DNA of 64,000 nt from JAJPHW01 sp963771505 (GCA_963771505.1 CAVYTO010000002.1:620001-684000); one strand, 5' to 3'; numbered from the stretch's first letter, positions 36,442-45,030 are shown. The notes: generated from the letters alone by a model not told the origin. A program made the numbers and translations.

Positions 36442-36744
36442 TTACTTTACCTTGGCGAAAATGATCACGAACGTATACAGCGCCAGCGACTCGATCAGCG
36501 CCAAGCCTAGAATCAGCGAAAGCTGAATGCCCGGGCGTGCTCCAGGATTGCGCGCCAAAGCCTCGCAGGCTCCGGCAGTGGCTTTGCCCTGCCCGAGGGC
36601 GCACAGGCCGGAGGCGATCGCCATCGACAGGCCAGCCGCGATAGGAACCAGGTCCAGACTTCCAGTTGCTCCGCCTTGCGCGAATAGCGGCGTCGCAAAC
36701 GACATGACTGACAGGGCCATGAACAAGAATTTAAAGTTACGCAT
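36442..36744 (-). CDS. atpE: ATP synthase subunit c
   Basis: 100 residues: a two-helix hairpin preceded by an unusual signal-peptide-like N-terminus (KFLFMALSVMSFATPLFAQG). The polar loop is ARNPGA. The ion-binding carboxylate is Glu85 in LALIESLALY, with Gln52 in LGQGKA on helix 1, Ser86 next to the Glu, and Tyr90. Gln, Glu-Ser and Tyr are the residues that bind Na+ in the Ilyobacter/Propionigenium rings, so Na+ coupling is possible, though not shown. A strong GAGGAGAGAGG Shine-Dalgarno precedes ATG 36744. It is the last gene of the operon, ended by the bidirectional terminator. Confidence 0.95.
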   Translation of the reverse strand: MRNFKFLFMALSVMSFATPLFAQGGATGSLDLVPIAAGLSMAIASGLCALGQGKATAGACEALARNPGARPGIQLSLILGLALIESLALYTFVIIFAKVK

Positions 36745-36900
36745 AAGCCTCTCTCCTCAACGATGAATTGCCGCCAGTGGGTGGTTGACGTTCATCCTTG
36801 GGAGAGAACGCCCTCACGCTGAACGGATAGGAAACTTTTCGAGTTCCCAATTTCAGGCTCCGGCTTCGTCAGCCAAACCCGAAACTCGAAACTCGAAGTC

Positions 36901-37632
36901 TTAGTGTTCTTCCGCTACTGCTCCGGCGAGATAGACGGTGGTCAGCAGAAGAAAAATGTAGGTTTGCAGGAACGAGACGCCAACGTGCAAACCGAGAAAA
37001 AGTACCGGAATTCCAATCGGTATCAGCGAAAAGAATGCCAGCGTCACCATATCGCCCGCAAACATGTTTGCGTATAACCGAATCGTGAGCGACATCACGC
37101 GCGCCAAGTGGCTGATGATTTCAATGGGAATCATGAGCGGCGCGAGGATCGGCATGGGGCCAACGAAATGTTTGAAATACGCAATGCCGGAATGTTTTAC
37201 GCCATGCCAGTGGTAATAAACAAACGCGCAGATAGCGCAACCGAGGGGAACGACGCCGGCGGCAGTGGGAGATTCGAATCCGGGAATCAGGCCGATCAGA
37301 TTGCCGATCAGGATGAAAAATCCCAACGCCATCAGGAAAGGAGTATGCACTTCGCTGTGGGCGCCGATGATCTCGTGACTTTGGCCTTCGACGAACCCAT
37401 GCGCTCCTTCAAAGATGTGCTGCAACCCGCCGGGAGAATCGACGGACAGGCTGGCGCGAACGGCCGCAAAAAGAATCAGCAAAAACACAAATACAAGAAG
37501 CTGCATCGCCACCGCGTTGCTGATGGGCGCTTGCGGATAATGCGGTTCAATGTGCAGGCTTCGCAGCAATCCTGTGACAGGATTGGCGAGCAAGCCGTTC
37601 AGCAATTTTGTAAACCAGAGTTGTTCAGGCAT
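36901..37632 (-). CDS. atpB: ATP synthase subunit a
   Basis: About 243 residues and five to six membrane helices. The essential Arg is in VMSLTIRLYANMFAGDMV, and YIFLLLTTVYLAGAVAEEH closes the protein. It forms the two ion half-channels beside the c ring. The frame opens at TTG 37644, but ATG 37632 (MPEQLWFTKLLNGLL) matches family starts. It lies between the subunit-I-like gene (24 bases upstream) and atpE (156 bases downstream, a gap with repeated GAAACTCGAA text and no gene). Confidence 0.94.
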   Translation of the reverse strand: MPEQLWFTKLLNGLLANPVTGLLRSLHIEPHYPQAPISNAVAMQLLVFVFLLILFAAVRASLSVDSPGGLQHIFEGAHGFVEGQSHEIIGAHSEVHTPFLMALGFFILIGNLIGLIPGFESPTAAGVVPLGCAICAFVYYHWHGVKHSGIAYFKHFVGPMPILAPLMIPIEIISHLARVMSLTIRLYANMFAGDMVTLAFFSLIPIGIPVLFLGLHVGVSFLQTYIFLLLTTVYLAGAVAEEH

Positions 37633-37656
37633 AGCAAAATTCAAACTTGCAGGTTG

Positions 37657-38103
37657 TTAGCGCTCGTGCAGCGTAGAAAAGGCGAACTCTTGAACAGCTT
37701 CAAACATCACCGCAACTACAGGCAGAAACAGCCCCGCCAACATTCCGTTCACACTCTCGGGCCAACTGTGAATCATAACATAGGCGCCTAAAGCCAACAA
37801 AAGATAGCGGAATACGAATCGCATAGCCACGCCTGCGCTCGATTGTCTGACTTGCGTGCGACTGGCGCGATTCACCAGCGCGGTCACCACTTTTTTCAGC
37901 CATCGAAAATTCAGGGTGCTGATAACGCAACCAGCGGCGAATCCGATGGCCACCTTCCATCCGAACTTCCACCAGACACCTGCGGTGAGCACGGGTACCG
38001 CGATCATCATGTTGCGAGAGATTCGTCGCAGGGCGCCTTCGTAGAACGCCTCGCCAGTCGCGCCGGGGACGGAAGGATCGCCGGGAATTAAGGCGTCAAC
38101 CAT
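37657..38103 (-). CDS. atpI: ATP synthase subunit I-like membrane protein
   Basis: 148 residues. After a soluble start (IPGDPSVPGATGEAFYEGALRRISRNM), four hydrophobic helices follow (MIAVPVLTAGVWWKFG; VAIGFAAGCVISTLNF; FRYLLLALGAYVMIH; GMLAGLFLPVVAVMFEAV), with FRWLKK between helices 2 and 3. This is the AtpI/subunit I pattern, thought to help c-ring assembly. ATG 38103 is chosen; the longer frame to 38220 overlaps atpZ. Six bases separate it from the atpZ stop. The assignment rests on shape and position more than on a named motif. Confidence 0.78.
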   Translation of the reverse strand: MVDALIPGDPSVPGATGEAFYEGALRRISRNMMIAVPVLTAGVWWKFGWKVAIGFAAGCVISTLNFRWLKKVVTALVNRASRTQVRQSSAGVAMRFVFRYLLLALGAYVMIHSWPESVNGMLAGLFLPVVAVMFEAVQEFAFSTLHER

Positions 38104-38108
38104 GGGTG

Positions 38109-38354
38109 CTATTTCGAATCCGACGAACCGGAGGATGTGACGGTTCGAATCATTTCCACGAAGCCAGCGACGATGCCAAGCAGCAGCCCCGCCAGATACA
38201 GCCAAGTAGTGTGCAGCCAATGATCAAGGCCGGCGCCGATCAACCAGCCTGCGACGGTGGCTGCGGGCAGCACGAACGCCAACTGGCTGTATTTCGCCAG
38301 CTGAAGAATCACACTCTTTTTTTCCGGACCGCTATCCGGCGAATCGTCTGGCAA
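38109..38354 (-). CDS. atpZ: AtpZ/AtpI-family protein
   Basis: 81 residues. A charged N-terminus is followed by two helices (LAFVLPAATVAGWLIGAGLDHWL and LYLAGLLLGIVAGFVEMIRTV), the AtpZ (F0F1-ATPase gene 1) fold. It is linked with ATP synthase assembly or Mg2+/Ca2+ transport. The TTG start has an AGGGG seven bases upstream. It lies between the nuoN-like gene and the subunit-I-like gene in one minus-strand operon. Confidence 0.85.
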   Translation of the reverse strand: MPDDSPDSGPEKKSVILQLAKYSQLAFVLPAATVAGWLIGAGLDHWLHTTWLYLAGLLLGIVAGFVEMIRTVTSSGSSDSK

Positions 38355-38374
38355 ATCAATCCCCTAACGTCAAA

Positions 38375-39883
38375 TCATCCTGCGTGGATGGCCCAATCGG
38401 CCATTCGCGCCAGAATTTGCGAGTTGACTCCCGCAATGATTGTGACTATAGCGCACAACAGCATCAGCAGCCACGCACCCGGAAATGTATCTCGACCTTC
38501 CGAGGCAGTCGCATATGCTTTCAGCGCCATAATCCTGAAGACTCTGATCGCCCCGACCAGACCGATCAGCGCACAGACAATACCAAATCCTGCCAGCTTT
38601 TTATGTCCGCCAGCGGTTAGGCCCAGATAGCCATAATATTTGCCGAAGAACCCGGCCAAGGCGGGAACGCCAGCCATCGACAAAAAAAAGATCGCCAGCG
38701 CAAAAGCCTGCAACGGACGTCGTCGAAAAAGTCCCGCCAGATCGGCAATTTCGTTGTTTTGACCTGTCCCATCTGCCTGCGCGGCGACAGCGAGCGCGCC
38801 CAGATTCATGAGCAGGATCGCCGGTAAATATACGAGAATCGATTTCAGGCCGTTGGTGACGGAAGCGTCGAGCAACGGACTCGAAGCCACCGCCGACAAC
38901 GACAGCAACATGAAACCGCCCGCTGCCACAGAGTAGAACGCAACGAGCCGAGACAGCGTGCTTTGCGCGAGAATCGCAAGCGTTCCGACAATCACCGCTG
39001 CCACAGCGGCCCACATGAGCCAGCGCGAATACTCCATTCGAAGCGGATAAAGTCCCCAGAGAAGAATGTGCAGCGCCATCGCCCACGCGGCAGCCGGAAA
39101 TGCAGTGGAGAAAAAACCATTCGCGCATTTTTCGGCAATGGTTTGCCCCGCATCTCCATTCCGCGAACTTCCGAGAAAAGGAAACGCTACGAGCCGCAAA
39201 ATAATTCCAGCTACAGTGACTGCCACTCCGAAGCCGAGCAGCCGATGTTCGGAGCCCAGGCCGCTCAGATCAAGACCGGCAAGCGCCTGCCGAATTTCGT
39301 GCAGGCCTGCGCTCTTCGTGCTCACCCGTAATAACAAAAACCCAAGGCCTAGGGTCCCGGAGGAAATAACTCTCCAACGCAGGAATTTTGCCTGCGCCTT
39401 TAACGATCCAGCGACCGAACGCGACATCGCATACGCCCCAACATCCGAGATCACCACCCCGGCAAAGATCAGTCCGAGATGGAAGCCCGAAACCATCAGC
39501 AATAATCCGAATAGCAAAATCGATAAAGCGCTGTAAAACTTTGCAGGCGGCCCCGTCCATGGAATTTCACGCCGCACCGTAAGCAATACCGCGAGCGCTC
39601 CGGCCACGAGCAGGATGTAGTAGAAAAACAGGCTGAAGTCGTCTACGACCATGGCATGTTGGAATCCCACTTGAAGGCGAATGCCTGTGGTCGCAAGATG
39701 AGCTTGCGTGGCCTGAATTTTCCCTACACCCCCGATCGCAAAGCAAATTCCCACGAAAGCGGTGACCGAATTCAGCCACTTCCACTCCGGCGGAAATAGC
39801 TGGTCCATCACCACGGTTCCGAGCGCAAACAAAGCGAGCAGAATCAGAGGCAGAGACAGCACGTAGTTGCCGATGTTGATCAT
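38375..39883 (-). CDS. nuoN: Divergent NADH-quinone oxidoreductase subunit N-like protein
   Basis: 502 residues and about fourteen helices of the NuoN/Mrp-antiporter fold. The C-terminal part is well kept (FLSMAGVPALAGFFGKYYGYL, with the helix-12 Lys). Other proton-path positions are not. The helix-5 Glu of the GLELLSLPLY motif appears as Val, with Asp one turn later (VISDVGAY). The helix-7 Lys of FKIGAVPFH is Arg (LRLVAFPF) and its WAPDVYEGAP tail is missing. SIAHAG is SVAAGG. No nuoL, nuoM or nuoK is adjacent. It heads the atp operon, 20 bases before atpZ, and is divergent from lysS. It may be a true complex I part or an ATP-synthase-linked relative. Confidence 0.8.
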   Translation of the reverse strand: MINIGNYVLSLPLILLALFALGTVVMDQLFPPEWKWLNSVTAFVGICFAIGGVGKIQATQAHLATTGIRLQVGFQHAMVVDDFSLFFYYILLVAGALAVLLTVRREIPWTGPPAKFYSALSILLFGLLLMVSGFHLGLIFAGVVISDVGAYAMSRSVAGSLKAQAKFLRWRVISSGTLGLGFLLLRVSTKSAGLHEIRQALAGLDLSGLGSEHRLLGFGVAVTVAGIILRLVAFPFLGSSRNGDAGQTIAEKCANGFFSTAFPAAAWAMALHILLWGLYPLRMEYSRWLMWAAVAAVIVGTLAILAQSTLSRLVAFYSVAAGGFMLLSLSAVASSPLLDASVTNGLKSILVYLPAILLMNLGALAVAAQADGTGQNNEIADLAGLFRRRPLQAFALAIFFLSMAGVPALAGFFGKYYGYLGLTAGGHKKLAGFGIVCALIGLVGAIRVFRIMALKAYATASEGRDTFPGAWLLMLLCAIVTIIAGVNSQILARMADWAIHAG

Positions 39884-39966
39884 GGCTTCAATGCGAGGAC
39901 GAACGTCTAGTCCGGATAAGATTCAATGCAATCCATTTATAACCTGTTGGCCGGAATCCGGCTGTT

Positions 39967-39972
39967 TATAAT
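39967..39972 (+). promoter_or_regulatory. Candidate -10 box of lysS
   Basis: TATAAT at 39967-39972, 35 bases before the chosen TTG start. A weak CTGTTG stands at -35 spacing of 17. AAGGA at 39996-40000 is the Shine-Dalgarno, six bases before TTG 40007. Confidence 0.4.
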
Positions 39973-40006
39973 CGGTATTCGCCTAAGTGCGATTGAAGGA
40001 CTCTCA

Positions 40007-41569
40007 TTGGCTCTCGACGAACAGATTCACGGGCTCAGGCTGGAAAAAATCAAGCAGATTGAAGCGCTCGGCCAAGCCGCCTATCCCAACAGTTTCAACG
40101 TAACTCATCAAATTCCTGCGATCCTTGCGGAACATACGGGCGCGGGCAAAGAAAAAACCGCCGAGGAGTTGGAAGCTGCGCGCATTCCCGTGCGCGTCGC
40201 CGGACGCATCATGGCGATCCGCTTGATGGGCAAAGCCGGGTTCGCACATCTTCAGCAGGACGGCCGGCGCCTGCAAATCTACGTCAAAAAAGACGCAGTC
40301 GGAGAAAGAGGATTCGACCTCTACAAGCTGCTCGACCTGGGCGATCACATTGGAGTGAGCGGCTATTTGTTCCGTACACGCACCGGCGAACTTTCCGTTC
40401 ACGTCGAAGAAATTACTTTCCTTTCGAAGGATTTGCTGCCCTTGCCGGAGAAGTGGCACGGTCTCACTGACGTCGAACTGCGATACCGACAGCGTTATGT
40501 CGATCTGGTGATGAATCCCGAGGTGCGCGAAGTTTTTGTCAAGCGCAGCAAGCTTGTGCAGTCGTTGCGCGCTTCACTTGATGCGCGGGGCTTCATCGAA
40601 GTTGAAACTCCGATGATGCAGCCGATTGCGGGCGGCGCTGTCGCGCGGCCCTTTGTGACGCACCACAATACGTTGGATATTGATCTCTATCTGCGCATCG
40701 CGCCGGAGCTTTATCTGAAGCGGCTCGTGGTGGGCGGTTTCGATCGTGTCTACGAGATCAATCGCAATTTCCGGAACGAAGGGATCGGCTGGCGCTGGAA
40801 CCCTGAATTCACCATGCTTGAGTTCTATCAGGCGTACACGAACTACCAAGGGGTAATGGACCTGACGCAGGCGTTAATCACGCAAGCTGCGCACGATACG
40901 ACCGGAGGAACGATTACAAAATGGGGCGAAGAGCAGATTGATTGGTCAAATTGGCAGCGCATGACGATGCGCGAAGCGATCATTCATTACTGGCCCGAAA
41001 CCTGCGGCGCCAAACCTGAGATGAACGAATTTGATTCTCACGAGTCGGTCGAACAACTCGTGCGCCGCTTCAATCAGGGAAAGGCGCATGTTGCTTACGA
41101 TCCAAAACAGCCAGTGGGCAAGACCATCGCGTCTTTGTTCGAAGCGACTTCGGAAGAGCGCCTGACTCAGCCTACTGTCATTTACGAGTTCCCTACCGCG
41201 GTTTCGCCGCTTTCCAAGCAAAAGCCCGACCAACCCGAATGGACCGAGCGATGGGAAATTTATGTCGGCGGGATGGAAATTGCTAACGGCTTCAGCGAAC
41301 TCAACGATCCTGAGGATCAGCGGCGACGCTTCGAGGCCCAACTGAAAGAACGCGAGCGCGGAGATGACGAGGCCCACCAGATGGACGAAGATTACATCCG
41401 AGCGCTTTCTTACGGCATGCCGCCAGCCGGCGGGGTGGGCATCGGCGTTGACCGTCTGGCCATGCTGCTTACAGACTCACACACGATTCGCGACGTGATT
41501 CTATTTCCGGTGTTGCGGCCAGAAAAAAATGCATCCGGAGCCGAGACTCCGGATGCATCAGGATCCTAG
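40007..41569 (+). CDS. lysS: Lysyl-tRNA synthetase (class II)
   Basis: 520 residues. The N-terminal OB-fold anticodon domain (VRVAGRIMAIRLMGKAGFAHLQQ) is followed by the class II core: motif 1 (FIEVETPMMQ), motif 2 (YEINRNFRNEG), and motif 3 (GGVGIGVDRLAML). The substrate pocket text PELYLKRLVVGGFDRVYE is intact. It charges tRNA-Lys. The frame opens at ATG 39926, but the TATAAT and AAGGA signals put the start at TTG 40007, which matches family starts (ALDEQIHGLRLEKI). The last 13 codons encode an inverted repeat that serves as the terminator of the convergent gene. Confidence 0.94.
   Translation: MALDEQIHGLRLEKIKQIEALGQAAYPNSFNVTHQIPAILAEHTGAGKEKTAEELEAARIPVRVAGRIMAIRLMGKAGFAHLQQDGRRLQIYVKKDAVGERGFDLYKLLDLGDHIGVSGYLFRTRTGELSVHVEEITFLSKDLLPLPEKWHGLTDVELRYRQRYVDLVMNPEVREVFVKRSKLVQSLRASLDARGFIEVETPMMQPIAGGAVARPFVTHHNTLDIDLYLRIAPELYLKRLVVGGFDRVYEINRNFRNEGIGWRWNPEFTMLEFYQAYTNYQGVMDLTQALITQAAHDTTGGTITKWGEEQIDWSNWQRMTMREAIIHYWPETCGAKPEMNEFDSHESVEQLVRRFNQGKAHVAYDPKQPVGKTIASLFEATSEERLTQPTVIYEFPTAVSPLSKQKPDQPEWTERWEIYVGGMEIANGFSELNDPEDQRRRFEAQLKERERGDDEAHQMDEDYIRALSYGMPPAGGVGIGVDRLAMLLTDSHTIRDVILFPVLRPEKNASGAETPDASGS
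41523..41558 (-). terminator. Intrinsic terminator of the convergent gene, inside the lysS coding end
   Basis: ATGCATCCGGAG 41529-41540 pairs with CTCCGGATGCAT 41547-41558 (12 bp, six-base loop). On the minus strand it is followed by a run of seven T (41529-41523). It lies 20 bases after the stop of the 41579-43078 gene. Confidence 0.88.
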
Positions 41570-41578
41570 TTCCCTACC

Positions 41579-43078
41579 CTATTTGCAGGTTGGAAGTTTG
41601 AAGTTCGAAATCCGCGTCTGCCATACCGGAGTCGACAGCTGGGTGGTGTCGAAGTATTCGTTGACGTACCAGAACGTGCAGTCATCCACCGGATCGACCG
41701 TCATGCTCGAGTAAACGCCCCAGTGGAAGGAACTCTCTTCATCGGCAGTGCCTTGGTAAAGAGGCATCTCGGTTGGGGTTAGGTGATTTTGCAGGTTGAG
41801 GTACGACGCGCTGATGCCCGGATGGGTCGTAAGACCTGACACGCTGTAGCCCACGCCAAGGTTCGCGACTTTGTCCTGCGCAGCGCTGGGCATAAAGCGG
41901 TAATTCGAATCCGCCGGCTTGATGGTGCCGGTGTGGATTTGACCAGTGCCACGCAACTCGTACCACTGAATTCCGGTCTGCGATTTGGGCGTGCTGCCGA
42001 CCTGCACCGTCTGCGACAAAACGTAGGAAACGTAAGGCTTCGTTCCATTGAAGCGGCGATAAGAAAGCCGCTGCATCAGGCGGTCACCTACGGAGTCGAT
42101 GTAATTGTTCGTTTGCGGTGTGCTGGGTTCCGGAACGCAAACGGTGTTGGTGGGAAGCGAAACTGAATAGCAACCTTGCGTATAAGTAGGAACCGTCAGA
42201 GCCATCGGTCCAGTGAATGTTGTTGCTGACGGATTCGTCCAGCTCGTCTTCATTTCCCAAAGGTTGAGCGTATTTGAAGTGCTGCCCGATCCCTGCGGGT
42301 TCTCGATGCTCAGAAAAACTTCTGGCCATCCCGCTTGCGGCGCAATCGTTCCATCGAAATCGGCCGGCTGCAGGCTGTGGCCGAGGAATAAGCCTTTTGG
42401 AGTTTGCGGATAGCGAAAACACTGAGGCGTGCGCATGACCGCACCGTTGAGCATGTTCGCGCGGTCAAAAGCGCAAGTTACGATGCCCACTTCGGTGAAG
42501 CCTTGGTCGGGATCTTCAAGGTCAATCGTGACGTAGTAGGAATCTGACCAGGTGGAAATTTTCGGGTAGTCCGGATAATAAGTGTGTCCCTGACTGTTGG
42601 TGCCCAACACTGAATTCAATTCAAATTCGTAGGGATACCACTTGAAGCTTTTAGAAACGTCGGCGGCATTGGTGATGGCGATGCAGTAATAAAACGGCGT
42701 TCCATTCTCGCCGCCTTGGCGGCGTCCGATTACCCATCGCGAGGCAAGCTTGTCAAAATTTAAGATTACGTTTCCGCTGACGCCAACGCAATTTGGATAG
42801 ACGCCGCGCCACGGTGTGCTGCCGTCAACAGGCGCGGGAAAAATTGCCGCCCCCGTGGTCTTATCGAAAGCCTGATAAACCGGGTTGACCCATTCCATGT
42901 ATTGCTTCGTGCCTACAGCGCCGTTAGGGTCGATGTTCATGCCCGCGCCCTGGAACGAAGTTGCGTCGATCCCCTCAACTGTGCACACGACGGGACTTCC
43001 TGTGCCGCAGTTGAACTGCGCACTGGCCGAAATCGAAACGATCAATAAAGCCGCTAGAGCTAAAAGTGCTTGGCGCAT
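41579..43078 (-). CDS. Secreted hypothetical protein
   Basis: 499 residues with a Sec signal (LLALAALLIVSISASAQ). Cys, Trp and aromatic residues are frequent. Strand-like segments recur (YYVTIDLEDPDQGFTEVGIV; ASRWVIGRRQGGENG; GIQWYELRGTG), suggesting a beta-propeller. The text QYMEWVNPVYQAFDKTTGA near the start and SMTVDPVDDCTFWYVNEYF near the end are typical of a secreted family often seen in Acidobacteriota and other soil bacteria. I know no function for it. Shine-Dalgarno GAGG precedes ATG 43078. It ends in its own terminator within lysS. Confidence 0.78.
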   Translation of the reverse strand: MRQALLALAALLIVSISASAQFNCGTGSPVVCTVEGIDATSFQGAGMNIDPNGAVGTKQYMEWVNPVYQAFDKTTGAAIFPAPVDGSTPWRGVYPNCVGVSGNVILNFDKLASRWVIGRRQGGENGTPFYYCIAITNAADVSKSFKWYPYEFELNSVLGTNSQGHTYYPDYPKISTWSDSYYVTIDLEDPDQGFTEVGIVTCAFDRANMLNGAVMRTPQCFRYPQTPKGLFLGHSLQPADFDGTIAPQAGWPEVFLSIENPQGSGSTSNTLNLWEMKTSWTNPSATTFTGPMALTVPTYTQGCYSVSLPTNTVCVPEPSTPQTNNYIDSVGDRLMQRLSYRRFNGTKPYVSYVLSQTVQVGSTPKSQTGIQWYELRGTGQIHTGTIKPADSNYRFMPSAAQDKVANLGVGYSVSGLTTHPGISASYLNLQNHLTPTEMPLYQGTADEESSFHWGVYSSMTVDPVDDCTFWYVNEYFDTTQLSTPVWQTRISNFKLPTCK

Positions 43079-43246
43079 TTGTTGAAATCCTCGTGAAAGT
43101 TAGGAATGGAGCAAGCGTTCAGTATTGGTAACTGTAGCCGGGTTTCAGAAAAGATGGGAGCGGAAGAAAGTCTCTATTACGGGAATAACTGGCAGAGCCA
43201 AACAGTAACCCGACGGTAACCAGCCATTTAAGCCTTTACGCAACAA

Positions 43247-43822
43247 TTACATAGCGACGACGTCATAACCTTCAAGATCAACCGACAACGCCCGTTGGAT
43301 GGGCTCGATCATGATTACCAGCTTCCGTTGGCTGCGACGTTCGATCAGAATGCCCTCGACGCCGTCAAGGGATCCGCCCTTCACCTTGACTTTTTGGCCG
43401 ACTTGCAGAGAGATCGAGCTTTTGAACGGAATCTTCTGCGTCATCAGTATCTTGATGTCTTCGATTTGCTTATCGGGGATTTCCGTCCCCTTGCCCTGAG
43501 TTCCAACGAAACCCGCAACCCCGTGCGCGCGCAACACCCGGACGCGCTGATCGGGTGAGTAAACGAGCCGTACAAAGGCATATCCGGGAAACAAAGGCAC
43601 ATCCACTTGTTTCGGGCCGGTGACCCAACGGTGAGTTTGCGTCATCAGCGGCAGGAAATTTTCAATGCCCGCTCCATCCAGTTGTCTGACTGCGACTTTC
43701 TCGTGCCGCGAACGCGTTCGGATGGCATACCAATGAGCTTCGCCGGGATGCACCAACTGCCCGTTGCCGGTTTCAATTTTAGACTCTGGGACAGTACCGT
43801 TCCCGATCAGATGCGTTTCCAC
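43247..43822 (-). CDS. Specialised NusG paralogue (RfaH/UpxY/LoaP group)
   Basis: 191 residues. The NGN domain (HWYAIRTRSRHEKVAVRQLDGAGIENFLPL... and VPLFPGYAFVRL) is followed by a KOW domain (VGQKVKVKGGSLDGVEGIL). The hydrophilic N-terminal 30 residues and the PLMTQTHRW loop fit the specialised paralogues that travel with RNA polymerase and allow read-through of long exopolysaccharide or secondary-metabolite operons. It is not core NusG, which sits by secE and rplK. GTG start with GGAG five bases upstream. It stands alone; the nearest polysaccharide operon is 14 kb away. Confidence 0.85.
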   Translation of the reverse strand: METHLIGNGTVPESKIETGNGQLVHPGEAHWYAIRTRSRHEKVAVRQLDGAGIENFLPLMTQTHRWVTGPKQVDVPLFPGYAFVRLVYSPDQRVRVLRAHGVAGFVGTQGKGTEIPDKQIEDIKILMTQKIPFKSSISLQVGQKVKVKGGSLDGVEGILIERRSQRKLVIMIEPIQRALSVDLEGYDVVAM

Positions 43823-43910
43823 AGCAACTCCATAGTTCTACGAGAGGGTCTAGTATATCTCACTGATTTCGACGCTTGATGGGATCGGTAATGCGCAGAG
43901 CGGCGCTTTC

Positions 43911-43934
43911 AGCATATGCTAGCATTCGCGTGCT
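43911..43934. promoter_or_regulatory. Palindromic element before the PpiC gene
   Basis: A perfect 10-base palindrome AGCATATGCT (43911-43920) is followed at once by AGCA-TTCGCG-TGCT (43921-43934). It lies in the 143-bp divergent gap, 32 bases before the ATG. An operator is possible. Confidence 0.35.
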
Positions 43935-43965
43935 AATTTTGTAATCACCTTTTGAGGAACCCCTG

Positions 43966-45000
43966 ATGATGCGATTTTTATCCCTGATTTTCCTTCTGAG
44001 CTTGACCGTTGCCACATTCAAACCGCTCCATGTCTCCGCGCAAGCGACCTCGCCGTCCGCTGGTCCACAGAAAGACGATGACGACAAAAAACCTGCGCCC
44101 CGCCGCAAAGACAAAGACGATGATGATGACGACGATCGTAAGCCCGCGCGAGGGGGCTCTGCGTCAGCGCCCGTGATCACGGTGAAAGGGCTCTGCGCGA
44201 AACCGAAGCGCGGCTCTTCAGCAAATTGCCAAACGACGATCAGCCGCGCCCAGTTCGAAACTCTAGTGGACGCCGTTGCGCCCGGAATGTCTCCACAGAC
44301 AAGAAAGCAACTGGCCACGTCTTATCCGAAGTTGCTTGTCATGGCCCGTGATGCGGAGGCGAAAGGGCTTGATCGCGGACCTCGTTTCGATGAGCTCATG
44401 CGGTTTGCCCGGCAGCAGGTATTAGCGCAAGAGTTGGTGCGGCAAATCAAGGACGAGTCCAACAAAGTGTCGGATAAAGACGTCGAGGACTACTACGCAA
44501 AACACCCAGACGTTTTTCAGGTCGCAGTGGTGGACAGAATCTTCGTGCCGATCCGCAAGGAAGGCACAGCCACGCCAACCGGCGGTTCTGACGATAGTGA
44601 CTTGTCTCAACTTGCGGACCAATTGCATTCTCGTGCTGTCGCGGGCGAAGACTTTGCCAAGCTGCAGAACGAAGCCTACAAAGCTGCTGGCGCCAACGTC
44701 AGCACCACGATTTCGGCCCAGCAGAACTTAAAGCGCGCAGAGGTTCCTGCGAGCCATGTTTCGATTTTCGACCTGAAAGCGGGGGAAATTTCACCCGTGA
44801 TTGCGGATGCCAGCGGCCACTACATTTATAAGATGGAAAGAATGGAAGTGCAGCCTCTTGCTGTCGCCAAGGCTGGAATCGTGACGAAGTTGCAGAGCCA
44901 GCGGTTGCATGACGCCATGGACGCGATCGAGAAATCCTTTTCGGTCGACATCGACAATGCCTATTTTGCCGCAGCCTCGGCGAAAGACGATGATGACTAA
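43966..45000 (+). CDS. Periplasmic PpiC/SurA-like peptidyl-prolyl isomerase
   Basis: 344 residues with a signal peptide (FLSLIFLLSLTVATFKPLHVSAQ). Next is a highly charged Asp/Lys/Arg stretch (about residues 36-65). Then a SurA-N-like helical part (SRAQFETLVDAVAPGMSPQTRKQL) and KVSDKDVEDYYAKHPDVFQ lead to a parvulin-like domain (VVDRIFVPI...EDFAKLQNEAYK...ISPVIADASGHYIYKMERM). Parvulins help fold outer-membrane proteins. The isomerase catalytic set is incompletely recognisable, so chaperone activity alone is possible. A GAGG Shine-Dalgarno precedes ATG 43966. Confidence 0.82.
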   Translation: MMRFLSLIFLLSLTVATFKPLHVSAQATSPSAGPQKDDDDKKPAPRRKDKDDDDDDDRKPARGGSASAPVITVKGLCAKPKRGSSANCQTTISRAQFETLVDAVAPGMSPQTRKQLATSYPKLLVMARDAEAKGLDRGPRFDELMRFARQQVLAQELVRQIKDESNKVSDKDVEDYYAKHPDVFQVAVVDRIFVPIRKEGTATPTGGSDDSDLSQLADQLHSRAVAGEDFAKLQNEAYKAAGANVSTTISAQQNLKRAEVPASHVSIFDLKAGEISPVIADASGHYIYKMERMEVQPLAVAKAGIVTKLQSQRLHDAMDAIEKSFSVDIDNAYFAAASAKDDDD

Positions 45001-45030
45001 GCAAAACTAAAGCGACCTGAGATTCGGCGG

